A stretch of DNA of 64,000 nt. Origin: Symbiodinium natans (lineage: Eukaryota; Sar; Dinophyceae; Suessiales; Symbiodiniaceae). A program made the position numbers and the translations under genes. Shown in pieces: positions 22,543 through 34,000 of the stretch (the first letter of the stretch is position 1; every line of letters begins with the position of its first letter). The stretch spans positions 341,164 to 405,163 of the forward strand of contig CAJNDS010002209.1 of NCBI GenBank assembly GCA_905221605.1, written 5' to 3'. The notes under the pieces were generated by a model. That model saw only the letters and a program-made list of their open reading frames with translations. It was not told where the DNA came from and searched no databases.

Positions 22543-25500
22543 CGGCGAACCTCAACAAGACGGGCATCACCAAAAACCCTCTGGCCGCTGAGCTGGCCAG
22601 GGAGGCCCAAGCCTCTTTTATTTCTCTGCAGGAGATCGATGTGAACTATCTCTCTGCTCCCGGCTTTGTGGAGGCTTGGCGGCACGAGGGCTACAGTGCG
22701 CTCCTGAGCGCTGGCGATGTGAACAAGGGCTCACATAGGGTGGCTTTGGTTTCGAAAGTGCCCCTTCGACAGGTCAATCTGGGTTTGGCTAGGGCGCAAC
22801 CGCGCCATGTAGCTGGGCTGGTGGAGCTGTGCAGCGGCTCCCGCAAGCATCACCTCTTAGTGATTGCGGCCTACGGCTTTCCTGGCGATCTGGAGGCCAC
22901 CTCTGAAATGCTGCGCGAACTGGTGGAGGCTGCGCGGGCCTTTGGTGGCTCCTTTGTGATCTTCGGTGACTTCAACGCTACTGCAGATGAGGGCTACATC
23001 GTCGAAGCTACTGCGAGTGGAGTGGTGAAAGTGCTGGACGCCGACTTCGAGGAGGCCCTCCCCTTCACCAACCCCTACCGCGCAGACCTGAACACCGGAG
23101 AAAAGCGACGCACCCGCCGCATCGACTATGCCATCGCGGACCGCAGTACTCTGGCCAGCAGGGTGGAGCACTTTGAGCGTCCGGAACTTTCGGACCACCT
23201 CTGTGTGGGCTATGACCTCGAGGTGGAGTGCCGCCGATCTGACTACGTGCTCCCGAAGTTCCACGAGCTCTCACTGCAAGATGAGGCGGCCATTGGACTC
23301 AACTTCGACGCCGTCTGGGACGAAGAGCTGTTCTCCACCTACCTCGACGCGGATCAGCTGGACGAGGCCTGGACGCAGCTCTCGGATGTGGCCGAGTGCT
23401 CTCTGGGTGCCGACTTCTTCGGCTGGGCGGACAGAAGCAGACGTAGCTCCTTTTGGGAACCTGTGCGACCTCGACGAGCTGAGCACCGATGCGGAGAGCA
23501 TGGGCACGAGTCTCGTGCAACGCAACTTCTTCGTGGCCTCCTTGGGCGACTGTCTCAGCTTCGCCAACAGCCTCACGATGAACACCTTCAACGTGCTATT
23601 CGACGAGGTTGTGGTCAGCTGCGGCGCGTGGTCCCGGGCTTCCCCTACATCGACCTCTGCTACATCGACGCCTCCATCGACGCCGTCTCCGAGCTCTACA
23701 ACGTCTACTCGGAGCAGGAGCGCAACGCAAGGCTGGAAAGATGGCGCGTGGACACGCAACAGCAGTGGGCCAAGGCCCACACCTGGGTCAAGCGCAAGGC
23801 TGAGGAGGCGTTGAAGCTCCAGGGGCCCACTGTGAGCCCTGATGCGATCCCCACCTGCGTGCATCCTGCTTCCATGGTGGCTGAACATGCAGAGTTGTGG
23901 CACAAAAAGTGGACCTCATCTAGCACTTCGAATGACGCCAGTGCTGTGCGCGGCATACTGGCCTCCTTGCAGCAGTTTCCCCTCTCAGACCTGAAGTTCG
24001 ACCTCAGCCCTGAGGACCTCATCAGAGCTACAAAGAAGATGAAGGGGAAGAGCCCTGGAGCAGACCAATGGACGCCTGAGCAGCTCCTCGCCCTCCCAAA
24101 GGCGTGGTGGGCTGCTGTGGCGCGCTTGTGGTGCCGGGTTGTTGCCTGCTCCTACGTTCCTGTGGCTTGGCGCAGAGCAGTCGTTGCGCTGCTTCCCAAG
24201 CGTGACGAGGCCACTCGGCCAATCGCCTTATGCTCTGTGATCTGGAGGGCCGGGGCGAGGTGCATGAATGCGCAACTTCGGGGTTGGGTCGACACTTGGC
24301 TCAACCACCTGGCACTTGGAGCGGCCCCTCAGCGGGGAGTTCAGGACGGCCATGCACGAATCCTGCAAGCTTGGCACATGGGATGCCGCCGCTACGTGAA
24401 GCAGGATTTGTCTGCCTACTTCGACAGCTTGAACATCGAGGCGGTGGAGCTGGTCCTGGCACGACTTGGGGCTCCTCAGTGGCTGGCGGGGCTCCTGCGG
24501 TCCTTCTACACTGAGCCCCAACGCCTCTTCAAGGCTGGGGGCTGCTTTGACGCTCGTTGGCGCACTACCACCGCCGGTTTCTTGCAGGGGTGCCCGTTGT
24601 CTCCGGTCATCGCATTGGCGGTGGGGGCCACATGGGCCGAGTACTGCAGGTGCTCAGACGTGGACTTGATGATCTTCGTCGACGACAGGGCTCTTTGGCC
24701 TCTGCCTCATGCTGCTTGCCCAGCTACAGCTCTCCGGGCTGCCTTGCAAAGGAGCGACCGCTTTGACGAGGCCTTCAAGTTTGTCTGCAAGCCCACGAAG
24801 TGTGCAATCGTGGTGCTCGACTCTGACTCTTCTCTGAACGAGCTCATTGCTGAACGGGGTTACTCCAGAGAAAGCTCTCTGGAGCTTCTTGGCATCGAGC
24901 TGAAGCTCAGCGACGGGGCCACCTCGTTGTTAAAGCTGTCGTTGCAGACTCTTTTGCTGCGACTTCGATACCTACGACTTCTGCGACCTCGGATGGAGTA
25001 CCGACGCCGTATCCTCACCAGCCTGATTCACTCAGCTTTGTTTTGGGCGGCTGGGGTGGCTAGGCCTAGCGCACGTGAAACACAACAGCTTCAGGCAGAG
25101 ATCACTGCGACTCTTAAGGACTGCATCACCGAGGAGACGCCCCAGGTGCTCGTCTACGCGGTCTTTGGCTGGCAGTTTTCAGTAGAGTGGTACGGCGACT
25201 GGGCCGCGCTGAAGACGGCCTGGAGGTTTCAAACCCGCCCTCCTGCATGGCTCGACACCGTCAGCTTGCAGGACACCTTTGTACCGTGGATTCGCGTGGC
25301 GCCAGCTGCTCTGGCTGTTTTGGACCGGATGGGATGGAGTGCCTCGGCCAACGGCAAGGTGCTGCACCGCACCGATCCCCGAGGAGACACACGGCGCTTC
25401 TTCTTTGGCTACGACAACCTCGGCGTCCTCAAGCACTGGCTTAAGGAGGAGCACCAACGGCGAGGCGTGCACCGATGCGGGCGAGTTAAGCGGTCGCTTC

Positions 25501-26522
25501 ATCGCGCCGAACCCGAGTGTGCACGCGGTCTCGCACTACCTGGTCCCCCTCACGGTCAACACCACGCCCTTGCTGGACACCGTCTTCTTGGTCGACAAGG
25601 CCCTGTGGAGCTGCGGCGCGCGGCCATGGCAACTGGAGGTAGTGCGTGGCACACTGCTGCGAAACTTCGCCGTCCTCGGGACGTGCCAGTTCAGTGCCTG
25701 TGCGGGGGCCTATGGCCCAGCCGGGCCCACCTCGCGTGGGCGTGCGAGAAAACTGCGGTCTGCAGACATGAGGTGCCTTTGCCCCGTGAACGCGCTCAGG
25801 AGCGGCTTTTCGCTGCCCAGATCGAGGCGTACCCGCCGGCGCCGCCAGCTGTGGACTTGGAGGGATTCGAGCAGGACGTCGCTGACCACCTCGAGGCCTT
25901 CTTCAAGGACGACGCGGAGCTGTTCCTCGCAAGCGACGGCAGCGCCAAGGAGGGAGTTGGAGCCTTCGCCATCGTTACCGCCGAGGCCTCTTTCGGTACG
26001 GGTGATGCTTCGGAGGACCAATCTGCGTTCAGAAACGAGGCCCTGGCACTGCTCTACATCACACGTGCTCTACAACGACTGCCTGGAGATCGACGAGGAC
26101 GTGTTCATGTGCTTTGCGACTGCCAAGCTGCACTGCAAGGAGTGGCTCGGCCGGGCATGTCTGCTCTTCCTTGCATCTTCGAGGAGATTGCGACCAATCT
26201 GCGGAACTTGCAAAGTCGGGGCATTGCTGTCAGCCTCACTTGGGTGCCTGCGCATGGCAGAAAGAGGCACTGGAGGCCACCTGATGGAATCAGTGCTGAG
26301 TTGTGCCGGGACCTCAACGACAAGGCCGATGCTGCGGCCAACTGTGCACGTGAGAACAGAGCTGCCCACTCCAGACGGGCACTTTGGCACCAGGCCTTTG
26401 AAGAGGCCACTGCTTGGGAAACGCAGGCGATCCAGGCTGCTGCGGCTGCTGGGCTGCTTCTGGCTGCTGCTGTGGAGAGGCAGCCTGTGCCTGCAACTGA
26501 GCCTGAGGGCTCCCTGGACTAA
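22419..26522 (+). CDS. LINE ORF2: AP-like endonuclease, reverse transcriptase, RNase H
   Basis: Intact for 1,367 codons. Endonuclease/exonuclease/phosphatase domain about residues 34-260: catalytic Glu in LQEIDV (E72), GDFNA (183-187), RRIDYAIAD (about 234-242), and SDH (258-260). Reverse transcriptase about 540-850: fingers LLPKRDEATRPIAL, motif A DLSAYFD (D663-D669), motif B GFLQGCPLSP (from 720), motif C FVDD (753-756) instead of the usual YADD. A C-x-C-x8-H-x4-C knuckle lies at about 1,093-1,109. RNase H about 1,165-1,310 keeps D1173 (DGS), E1207, D1234 and a late Asp near 1,300. These domains nick target DNA, prime and copy the element RNA, and remove RNA from the hybrid. The uninterrupted frame suggests recent activity. 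Start at 22,419 or 22,494; the endonuclease begins just after the latter. Confidence 0.88.
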   Translation: MVADAEEVHGREGSAAPGHRRSHQCMRAIDKPLFATFTFFLTANLNKTGITKNPLAAELAREAQASFISLQEIDVNYLSAPGFVEAWRHEGYSALLSAGDVNKGSHRVALVSKVPLRQVNLGLARAQPRHVAGLVELCSGSRKHHLLVIAAYGFPGDLEATSEMLRELVEAARAFGGSFVIFGDFNATADEGYIVEATASGVVKVLDADFEEALPFTNPYRADLNTGEKRRTRRIDYAIADRSTLASRVEHFERPELSDHLCVGYDLEVECRRSDYVLPKFHELSLQDEAAIGLNFDAVWDEELFSTYLDADQLDEAWTQLSDVAECSLGADFFGWADRSRRSSFWEPVRPRRAEHRCGEHGHESRATQLLRGLLGRLSQLRQQPHDEHLQRAIRRGCGQLRRVVPGFPYIDLCYIDASIDAVSELYNVYSEQERNARLERWRVDTQQQWAKAHTWVKRKAEEALKLQGPTVSPDAIPTCVHPASMVAEHAELWHKKWTSSSTSNDASAVRGILASLQQFPLSDLKFDLSPEDLIRATKKMKGKSPGADQWTPEQLLALPKAWWAAVARLWCRVVACSYVPVAWRRAVVALLPKRDEATRPIALCSVIWRAGARCMNAQLRGWVDTWLNHLALGAAPQRGVQDGHARILQAWHMGCRRYVKQDLSAYFDSLNIEAVELVLARLGAPQWLAGLLRSFYTEPQRLFKAGGCFDARWRTTTAGFLQGCPLSPVIALAVGATWAEYCRCSDVDLMIFVDDRALWPLPHAACPATALRAALQRSDRFDEAFKFVCKPTKCAIVVLDSDSSLNELIAERGYSRESSLELLGIELKLSDGATSLLKLSLQTLLLRLRYLRLLRPRMEYRRRILTSLIHSALFWAAGVARPSARETQQLQAEITATLKDCITEETPQVLVYAVFGWQFSVEWYGDWAALKTAWRFQTRPPAWLDTVSLQDTFVPWIRVAPAALAVLDRMGWSASANGKVLHRTDPRGDTRRFFFGYDNLGVLKHWLKEEHQRRGVHRCGRVKRSLHRAEPECARGLALPGPPHGQHHALAGHRLLGRQGPVELRRAAMATGGSAWHTAAKLRRPRDVPVQCLCGGLWPSRAHLAWACEKTAVCRHEVPLPRERAQERLFAAQIEAYPPAPPAVDLEGFEQDVADHLEAFFKDDAELFLASDGSAKEGVGAFAIVTAEASFGTGDASEDQSAFRNEALALLYITRALQRLPGDRRGRVHVLCDCQAALQGVARPGMSALPCIFEEIATNLRNLQSRGIAVSLTWVPAHGRKRHWRPPDGISAELCRDLNDKADAAANCARENRAAHSRRALWHQAFEEATAWETQAIQAAAAAGLLLAAAVERQPVPATEPEGSLD

Positions 26523-27375
26523 GCAGCTGCAGCTGGGCGCTGGCTGCTGTGCTGCTGGCCTTCGGCTGCGCTGCTGGCGAGCACAGCTGAGCTTCTGCAC
26601 CTGCACTTTTGAGCCTTACCAGTTTTGAGCGCAGCCCTTTGATGCTGCCTTTTCATTCAGTGACGATGCTCTTGTCTCTGAGCTTCGGTTCGCGACTTTC
26701 GTGGCAATGCACTTGTACACTTTTGGCGTTGCATGTCACTTCAAGTATAGTTTTGCCCTGAAACATGGTTTTCGTGGCATGGTTCGTTCTGGGTTGCCTG
26801 CGAGCTCTTCAGGCTTGTTCATGGCACCCGCTTTCACGAGAGTGAGGAACCCGTGCTGGTCGGACTTTCTGCTTCCCGGCAGGGCTTCACCACCTTTACA
26901 AAAGTTTGCTTGTTTGAGATGTGAGCAGCATGCCTCTGGCAGTTTGTACAGCGGCCTCGCATGTCTGCCAAACACTCGTCAAGCCTGGTTCGGTGTCACG
27001 CCGACTGACCTGCTTAAGACAGGGCGAGCAGGACCTTTCTTCTTGAGGGGCCTGACTTGTCCGTTAACCGAGCGAGACGGGGGTTTCGGGCTTACAGGGT
27101 TTGCCCTAGCACCCTTGGGGATTGAGAGTGTTCAGGGCTCAGGTTTGGCCGCAGATCCTAAATCCAAGAGGGGCTTAGGGATTTGGGGGTATTTTGGGTT
27201 TCGGAAAACCTCACCTCCCTGCACCACCTCAGGGGGGCGATTCTCTCTGCACCCAACACTCTAAAAACTCTATGCAGCTGCCTCAGATATCGTCTATCTA
27301 CCTGGCAGGGATCCAAAACTGAAGGTCTGTTGCAGCGGAAGGCAGGGCTCGAGTTAGGGTTCTCGGGTGGGGTTG
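26523..27375 (+). other. LINE 3' untranslated region and flank
   Basis: About 850 bp free of telomere-like repeats follow the ORF2 stop. A 187-codon frame (26,701-27,264) has no recognisable motif and shows no continuity with ORF2, so I treat it as chance. Mixed poly-G sequence and degenerate TTTAGGGG arrays start after 27,376. Confidence 0.45.
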
Positions 27376-27717
27376 AGGGTTTAGGGTTTAGGGCCTAAGC
27401 CCTATACCTGAAAGCTCCAAAAAACCCAGAGGAACGCGGAAAGTCAGCCTTGTCCGGCTAGAAGGCTTTTCTTCTGAGCCTGGACAGGGGGGGGGGGGGG
27501 GGAGGGGGGGGTGGGGTTGGGGGGAGAAAGAAGGGGGCCGGAGACATGAAAAGGGAGACTCGCCCAAGCCCGTGAGGCTCAAGTAGGGTTCCGGGTTTAG
27601 GGGTTAGGGCCCTAAGCCGCCCCAAGCCTCCTAAACTACTGAGCCCTGAATTTCTGAAGTTGGAGGCCCTGCAGCTCCTAGCAGGGGCTGCAGGGGTTCA
27701 GGGTTTCGGGGTTTAGG

Positions 27718-27810
27718 GATTTCGGGGTTTAGGGGTTTAGGGGTTTAGGGGTTTAGGGGTTTAGGGGTTTAGGGGTTTAGGGGTTTAGGGGTTTAGGGGT
27801 TTAGGGCTGT
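27718..27810. repeat. Octamer derivative array (TTTAGGGG)n
   Basis: About eleven regular units of TTTAGGGG, an 8-bp derivative of the telomere repeat. A poly-G tract lies at 27,487-27,512. Confidence 0.9.
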
Positions 27811-27997
27811 AGGACTCAGAGCCCTGAAGGCCTCAACCTGAAGCCATTCAAAGGCTACAGAGCCCCCAAAGCCCACATTCCACCAGAAACCCAAAAGCCT
27901 GAGACCCGAAACCCACTTGCAATGCCTTAAGCATATAACCCTAAACCCCTAAACCCCCAGAGGCCTAAACCCCCCAACCCTAAACCCTACACCCTAC

Positions 27998-28086
27998 GGT
28001 GCCGAACTCGGCCTTTGCGGCACTCGCCACAGCAACGCGCACGAGTTCTGCAGTCGGCCGAGTGAGGGACGCGGCCTGGGTGTTGC
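27998..28086 (-). CDS. Module 3 exon 11 (domain end and linker)
   Basis: Acceptor CAACATCTCAG|GC, donor ACC|GTAGGG. Reads NTQAASLTRPTAELV and continues into an Ala-rich linker. NTQAAS corresponds to NTLAAS at the end of module 1. 89 nt, ends in phase 0. Confidence 0.6.
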
Positions 28087-31000
28087 CTGAGATGTTGGGG
28101 TTTAGGGTTCGGGATCTGGATTTGTTTAGGATTTAGGATTTGGGGTTCAGGGTTTGGGGTTTCGGATTTGGGCTTTGTTTAGGATTTGGGGTCTAGGTTT
28201 TGGGGTTTCGGATTTGGGGTTCAGGGTTTAGGGTTTGGGGTTTAGGGTTTGGGGCATCGGGTTTACGGGTTTGGGGTTTAGGGTTTAGGGTTTAGGGTTT
28301 AGGAGGGGTGAGGATGCGGGATTTATGGGGTGTATGATTCAAGGGTGGGCAGTGGGGAGTGGCCGGGTTTTCGGGCTCCAGGGGCCAATACTAACGTGAA
28401 CCCGAAACCAGATCACCTCCCCCACAAAACCCTCAACTAGGGGATAGGATTAGGGGAACCCCTAAACCCTAAACCCTAAACCCTAAACCCCTAACCCTTT
28501 CCCCCTTTCCCCCACCTACACAGGCCCCAGAGGCCGCACTGCTTCATGGGTTGGCTTCCTGCGAGCTTCCCGCGCCATCCAAACCTTCAAAAGCCTCCAA
28601 AAGATCTTGAAAGAGGGTTGAGGTTTAGGGTTTAGGGTTGAGGGTTTAGGGTCTAGGGTTTAGGATATGAAGCAGGGTTTGTATTTCTGCTTTTGGTGAG
28701 TGTACATAGGTTTTTTTAAATATTGGTGAGTGTATATACTGGGTGTCCTTTTGGGGGGTACAAGAAATATGTACCCCACTGAGTATAGAGGGCACGGAAT
28801 GCACGAATCGTATTCCATTGTGGTCCCTGTATAACTGTACTATTTCTACCCTCCGCCCCCCCCCCCCCCCCCCCCTCCGCCCCCCCCCCCCCCCCCCCGC
28901 CCCCCTTCCCCCAAAAAAAACAACAACCCTATCCTAATTGTTAAGGCCCCTAGACCCTAAACCCTAAAAACCCCTAACCGAGAAGCCAAGGAGATCGATG
29001 AAGGGATAAAGCGGGACGTCTGACACCTGGCTCTGGGTTGACGGCTTCGCGTTTCTAGGGGTTCGGGTTTAGGGTTTAGGGTTAGGGATTAGGGTTTAGG
29101 GTTTGGGGTTTAGGGCTTTGGGTTTAGGAATCTGCACTCACCCTCTCCTCCCCAAGACTTGGGATGACGACTGTTCAGGGCATCGCGTGCGCGAAGCTCG
29201 AACCCCCCCACAACTTTTAACACTTTCGGGTTTCAGCTTAGAACTCAACCCCCTGCAACATCAACCCTGACCTTAGTTTTGGGGTTCACTGGCTTACAGG
29301 CCCTACACCCTGCATAAGCAATAAGAAAAAGGAGGGCCGCAAACTAAATCCTAAACCATAAAACCTGAATGTCGGCCAGAGCGCAGGCACTTGCTTGGGT
29401 CCGCTGCACACCGGCGCGCCATTCACCTTTACAAAGGGCAGGCTTTTCCAAAGATTCGACGAAAGAAGCCCTGAGTTCAACAAGTTTAGGGCTTTAGGGT
29501 TTAGGGTTTAGGGTTAGGGTTTAGGGTTTAGGGTTTAGGGTTTAGGGTTTAGGGTTTAGGGTTTAGGGTTTAGGGTTTAGGGTTTAGGGTTTAGGGTTTA
29601 GGGTTTAGGGTTTAGGGTTTAGGGTTTAGGGTTTAGGGTTTAGGGGTTCAAGTTTAGGGGAACTTAAGCCCCAAGTCCTGAACACAAAACCTTTCAACCT
29701 GATACCTTGAAGGGCTGGAACTCACAACCCGTTAGTCGCGTTTGGGGGTTTTGCTGCCAGCCCCCCAGCCCTGCATGTAGGGTGTAGGGTCTGGGTTTAG
29801 GGTTCAAGGTCTAGTCAATATCCCTAGGTCCTACCTACATTAGAGCACAAAACACGCTGCTGAAAGGTGCATCGGGGTAAGCAGGCAGGAAGACGCTGCA
29901 ACCTTACACCCCAAGCCCCCCTAAACCAGCCTAAGCGGCCCTTAACCCCAAAACCTAAATCCTAAACCCTAAACCCTAAACCCTGAACCCTAAACCCTAA
30001 ACCCTAAACCCTAAACCCTAAAACCTAAACCCTAAACCCTAGCCAGGCACCAGCACAACGAGAGTGCCATCGCCAAGCACCAAGAGACCAGCGCGGTCTC
30101 CCTTCCTTTCGGAGGAGGCTTTGGGATTCTCATCTTTAGGGTTTTGGGTTTCGGGTTTAGGGTTTAGGGTTTAGGGTTTAGGGTTGAGGGTTTAGGGTTT
30201 AGGGTTCAGAGTTTAGGGTTTAGGGTTTAGGGTTTAGGGTTCAGAGTTTAGGGCTTAGGCCTTAGGATCTTCTAGACTCTGAAGGCGAAGGCCCAGCCCC
30301 CCCAAACATGGACCCTGCGACTATCAGGTCATGCCTTTCAGGGGGTTGCTACTAGGGTGCTCATTGGGGGGTTCCGAAACAAGGGCGGCTTTGAGGTCCC
30401 CATTCTATTTGGGGCATAAAGGGGGGTACCCCTTTTTTGGGAAATGCCCATTTAGGAACGATGATTAGGCACTGGCATGCATGACCTTACAAGGAAAGCT
30501 GCGTCTAAACCCTACATCAAACCACGAAACCGACGGAACCCAGTCGTCCCCTTGTGAGGCCCTACGGTCTACGAAACCCAAGACGCCAAAAAACCATAGC
30601 GTGGGCTCCTGGAGATAACCCTAAGCCTAAACCCTAAACCCTAAACCCTAAACCCTGCACCCTGACTTCGTACCAAAAGGAAATCCAGGAGTCTTCAGAC
30701 TGGTAGGGCTCCACCGGATCGGAGTCTGCGCGCAGCGAGTGGAGCCACGAGAGCCCAACGACCCGATTTTAGGGTGTAAGGGTTTAAGGGTTTAGGGTAT
30801 AAAGTTTAGGGTTTATAGGGTATAGGGATGTGTAACTTAGGTAGGTACAATTCACCCCATTATGATCCCGATTAAGGACTGTTAGTATAAGGGGGAACAT
30901 CCCAAAAAATGTACCGTAGGTAGGTACTATTCAGTAACCCCTAAACCCTAAATCCTAAACCCTATTTTAGCTTAGTTGAGTTAAAGGAAAGGAGTCTTGG

Positions 31001-34000
31001 TCTTTCTGATGGGCTACTGGGTTCAGGTCTTGCAGCCAACTACTCACGGTTTAGGATCTTGACATGAACCGGAAACTTCGAGAAAATGACAAGCGAGAGA
31101 AGCCAAACCACCCTGAACCCAATCGAAGACCTTTAGGGTTTAGGGGTTTGGGGGTTTAGGGTTTAGGGTTTAGGGTCGGTCACTTCTACTTTGTTGCGGC
31201 CAGCGCAAATATTTGATGGGGGCCCTAAACCCTAAACCCTAAACCCTGAACCCTGAACCCTCAACCTTAAACCCAAACTCGCCCTTCCCCCCCCCCCCCC
31301 CCCCCCCCCGCGCCCGAAATTGTAAGGTCAGTGAACATGCGCGCAGGCGTCGGGGCTGAACGCTACCACCTCGTTTCCCCGTCTCTTTTTGAGGAACAGT
31401 ATGATAGCGGCGCAGCCCGAACCAAGTACCTACATCCTGTGGCCCTAAACCCTAATTTAACCCTGACCCCTAAACCGTAAACCCTAAGGCGCTAAACACT
31501 AAACCCTAAGCACCTCATCATCCTGGTCCGGGGAGAAAGCGCAGCCATTGTATCCCAGGCTATAGCTCTCCTCATGTTTAGGGTTTAGGGTTTAGAGTTT
31601 AGGGTTTAGGGTTTAGGGTTTAGGTTTTAGGTTTTAGGCTTTAGGGTTTGGGCTCTCCTCTTGAGGGAAAGTACTTGGAGGCTCATATAGGTACTTAAAA
31701 GGACTGTTCTAGCCCCAAATACCTAGACCCAAGCGTAACCTAGGAATGAAAAGGGAACCTAAAGCCCCCAAAAAATGGGAATGAGGGCCGAAACCCTGAA
31801 CACTAAACCCTAAACTCTGGATACGGTAATTCCCACAGTTGCCCTACTGATAGCCCTACTTATCAGTACCCAAATGAACGTCCAGGTAAGGGTTCAGGGA
31901 TTAGGCTCCAGGGCTGATGGTAGGGTTTAGGCTTTAGGGCCGAAGTTTAGGGTTTGGGGCTTAAGGTAAACCCTAAACCCTAAACCCTATAAACCCTATA
32001 AACCCTATAAACCCTATAAACCCTATAAACCCTATAAACCCTATAAACCCTAAACCCTAAACCCTACATCCAACAAGCACCCCAAAAGCCAGCAAAAAGG
32101 ATGCATGGCGTGCGTAACTCAGATGCTCCCGTATCGGAGACGTGGGCTTCGAGCTTCAGAAACCTTAACACCCAAGATGTGGGGTGTTTCCCAAAATAGG
32201 GAGACCCCTTTTATACCCCAAATAGAATAGAATCCCCTTAAAGAAACCCCCACAGGGGGGTACCCCTATTTTTGGAAACCACCCCATGTTGCTCCAAAGC
32301 CCTGAGACGCAAGACCCTAAAGCCCGAAACCCTTAAACGCTAAAACCTAAACAGTGTATAGGGTCTCAGGGTAGTTACATGGTCCCTTGATATGGGCCCG
32401 CAAAAGGGGACCCCTTAAACACCCCATACCCTAACATACAACCCCCCTACATCAGAACCCATTAAGGTGGGCAAGGGACCATATGAAGGGTCCATGAAAC
32501 TAGCCTAAGATAGGGTTCAGGGTTTAGGGTTTAGGGTTTAGGGTTTAGGGTTCAGGGTTCAGGGTTCAGGGTTCAGGGTTCAGGGTTCAGGGTTCAGGGT
32601 TCAGGGTTCAGGGTTTAGGGTTTAGGGTTTAGGGTTTAGGGTTTAGGGTTTAGGGTTTAGGGTTTAGGGCCCGAAGAGTCTCCTTGATGTCACATCCCAT
32701 GAGGATCTCATCCATCGATGCAGGCTTCTTGGCTGCCACTCCCAGGACCTGTGCCCTAAACCCTAAACCGAAAACCCTAAACCCTAAACCCTAAACCCTA
32801 AACCCTAAACCCTAAACCCTAAACCCTAAACCCTAAACACCCCAACTTAAACCCGAAATATGAGTGGCGAATAGGCTTCCCTACTCCACCCTCCGCCTCT
32901 CGAGGATGCCCCTTAACTTGTTATAAAATTGAGATCCCCCTAAGCCCTAAACCCCCGGCAAAGCCCCAAAGGCCTTGGAACCTAAGCCAAGCCTTTAAAC
33001 AGCAAACCCTTGCGCTTTAGGGTTTAGGGTTTAGGGTTAAGGGTTATGAACCATAACAAATACACTTGTAAAGCTACTATAATTATAGGACCCTCTTTCA
33101 AGGTCCAGGTATATCCCCTTGGGTGCGCATGGATCCTTAGGGACACCCGAAAGCCCTGCCCCGAACTTCGTGGGCCCACAAGCAAGGAATGCAGGTTCAG
33201 GGCCTATAGTTTCGGATTGCTCGTGGGTTTCTGTCCAGTTCTGGCAGGGGTGAAGGGACCCATACCATGACAGCACCAGCCAGTAAAATGATCCATGAAA
33301 GGGCGTGTTCTCCCCAAAGCATCAACTCCAGAGGCATCTCTCCATTTGGGGGTTTACGATCTCAGGGGTACCTTATAGGGGTACATTATTGGGGTGCCTT
33401 ATTTGGGTCCTTATTATTACGGGATCCTACTATTTGGGGTCTAAAAGAACCCTAAACCCTAAACTCTAAACCCTAAAGCATTTATCATCGTAAACCGCCA
33501 TTTCAAAGAGCAAGGAGCCAGGGCATCGTCGTTTCCCTGACGAACCGCATCCACGGTGACCTACGGCCGAGAGAACTATGCGAAGTCTTAGGGTTTAGGG
33601 TTTAGGGTTAAGTGGTTAGCGTTTAGGATTTCACAGATTTCTGTCTGTCCAGGTTGGAATGCGATTTGTTTATTGGGTTTTTGGAACTGTCGGTCAGGGC
33701 CCTATGCACGTGAGAGTTGTGCTTCCGGAGGGTCAATGCGCAACTCCCCCCCCCCCAACTACAACCCTAGACCACGCGTCTGACCAGTGTAATATAGGGG
33801 CCTTAATGACTTTAATAGGTTTCTGGGTGTTATTCTAGCATAATGATAAAGGCATCATTAGGGAATACTACTAGGAATGATTCCGACCCCTATATTTGTT
33901 GGCGAGCTAGAGATTCCCAAGCAAGGCACTAAGGATTCTAAAAGGGTTGCTGTGGAAAGCCAGCTGCCAAAGCATGCCTGGTAGCTCAACAAAAACCATA

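Larger units (their letters stand above)
22130..27370 (+). mobile_element. Nearly complete LINE (non-LTR retrotransposon), antisense to the NHR gene
   Basis: The element contains an ORF1-like frame with a zinc-finger motif and an intact 1,367-codon ORF2 (endonuclease, reverse transcriptase, zinc knuckle, RNase H). Telomere-like CCCTAAA units abut the 5' side (22,082-22,122) and TTTAGGG units follow the 3' side (about 27,376-27,390). The exact ends are not visible and no poly-A tail is seen. A 14-bp identical string, GACGGGGGTTTCGG, occurs at about 22,155 and 27,076 and could be a target-site duplication, which would place the 3' end near 27,075. It sits in the intron between module 3 and the tentative downstream exon, in reverse orientation to the host gene. 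Confidence 0.8.

Noticed and set aside
23440-23640. Alternative +1 frame inside LINE ORF2 with strongly G/C-ending codons, suggesting a compensated double frameshift.
   Set aside because: The ORF2 frame stays open, its Leu/Arg-rich linker fits the family, and the apparent G/C-ending bias simply reflects first codon positions of that frame.
25279-26628. 449-codon overlapping frame in the LINE, partly with natural-looking composition (25,460-25,640).
   Set aside because: Shadow of ORF2. Zinc knuckle and RNase H lie in the ORF2 frame, and continuity without stops favours that frame.
26701-27264. 187-codon ORF after the LINE ORF2 stop.
   Set aside because: No motif, low-complexity ending, and it lies in the expected 3' untranslated region.
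30050-30135. Plus-strand exon-like frame across 30.1 kb.
   Set aside because: The minus strand gives RAGLLVLGDGTLVVL, which matches the family and joins both neighbours in phase.
33485-33585. Plus-strand frame with VVSLTNRIHGDLRPRELCEV.
   Set aside because: The minus-strand reading VTVDAVRQGNDDAL fits between YFE and LGVAAKKP in exact phase.
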